A program made the position numbers and the translations under genes. The notes below the pieces were generated by a model. That model was not told the DNA's origin. It ran no database searches and worked only from the letters and a program-made list of their open reading frames with translations. This document shows, piece by piece, positions 14,826-15,056 of a stretch of DNA of 15,056 nucleotides (the first letter of the stretch is position 1; each line of letters begins with the position of its first letter). This DNA comes from Verrucomicrobiota bacterium (GTDB lineage: Bacteria; Verrucomicrobiota; Verrucomicrobiia; Verrucomicrobiales; Verrucomicrobiaceae): positions 1-15,056 of the forward strand of contig VFKY01000090.1 of the NCBI GenBank assembly GCA_009885275.1. Reading direction: 5' to 3'.

Positions 14826-15056
14826 ATGATCAAACTCACCGGTATTGCAGACGAAGCAGGCGCATCTCTTGATGTGCAGATCAAAGCCCATCAGGAACTC
14901 GGCTGGGACTCCATTGAAATGCGCGGCGTCGAACTCGACGGCGTGAAAGGCAACCTCCATGAGATCCCTGAGGCCACCTTTGATGCGGTTTGCGAAAAAC
15001 TCGCGGCCGCCAACATGAAGATCAGCGGTTTCGGCTCCATCATCGCCAACTGGGCG
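14826..15056 (+). CDS. Sugar phosphate isomerase/epimerase (xylose isomerase-like TIM barrel), 3'-truncated
   Basis: 77 residues are visible from the ATG at 14826; the frame runs off the window. The start MIKLTGIADEAGASLDVQ is typical of the sugar phosphate isomerase/epimerase family: the first TIM-barrel strand ends in IADEA, followed by a helix and then GWDSIEMRGVELDGV. The latter strand carries the usual Glu-Met-Arg at the barrel mouth. The third strand is MKISGFGSIIANW. Such enzymes isomerise or epimerise sugars or their phosphates in sugar and inositol catabolism, and are frequently encoded near Gfo/Idh/MocA oxidoreductases, as here. No Shine-Dalgarno sequence is evident in the 55 nt between the upstream repeat and the ATG. 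The substrate is unknown, and the metal-binding residues lie beyond the window. Confidence 0.85.
   Translation, partial: MIKLTGIADEAGASLDVQIKAHQELGWDSIEMRGVELDGVKGNLHEIPEATFDAVCEKLAAANMKISGFGSIIANWA

Noticed and set aside
14649..14960. Open frame of 103 codons on the - strand running through repeat copy 2
   Set aside because: Part of it is translation of the palindromic repeat and part is antisense to the isomerase/epimerase gene; no start signal or domain.

Overview
The window looks like chromosomal DNA of a verrucomicrobium (PVC superphylum; the Prosthecobacter/Verrucomicrobium side is my guess). The case rests on three things: a Verrucomicrobia/Planctomycetes-type secreted dehydrogenase fused to HEAT repeats and cytochrome c (5169-7742), a DUF1549/DUF1553 protein (12723-14546), and a Gfo/Idh/MocA oxidoreductase close to a sugar-phosphate isomerase/epimerase. 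Most starts lack a recognisable Shine-Dalgarno sequence. No phage, plasmid, CRISPR, tRNA or rRNA sequence was seen.

Layout. (1) 2-5054, + strand: a five-gene operon DUF4350 (5' end cut by the window) - MoxR AAA+ ATPase - DUF58 - SpoIIM-like membrane protein - RDD membrane protein. This is a widespread cluster of one MoxR chaperone-like ATPase and its membrane partners. A hairpin built from a duplicated repeat arm lies between moxR and the DUF58 gene. (2) 5169-7946, + strand: a large exported haem dehydrogenase followed by a 60-aa membrane protein. (3) 11277-8032, - strand: galE, an M50-like intramembrane metalloprotease candidate with an HExxH motif, and xseA (exonuclease VII large subunit), closely spaced and probably one operon. 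(4) 11376-12533, + strand: a Gfo/Idh/MocA oxidoreductase divergent from galE. (5) 12723-14546, - strand: a DUF1549/DUF1553 protein bracketed by two direct copies (12583-12699 and 14654-14770) of a 117-bp element made of stem-loops with a 23-bp terminal inverted repeat. (6) 14826-end, + strand: the start of a sugar-phosphate isomerase/epimerase TIM-barrel gene.

The strongest non-gene signals are: (a) the paired 117-bp elements, whose five differences all fall in predicted loops or one loop-closing pair, and which would act as a repeat-flanked cassette around the DUF1549 gene; and (b) three gene starts (galE, the oxidoreductase, the DUF1549 gene) where a plausible -35/-10 pair ends only 5-7 nt before an ATG, which suggests leaderless mRNAs. 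I do not see a clearly new defence or biosynthetic system. The protein-coding content is mostly recognisable PVC housekeeping and catabolic genes.
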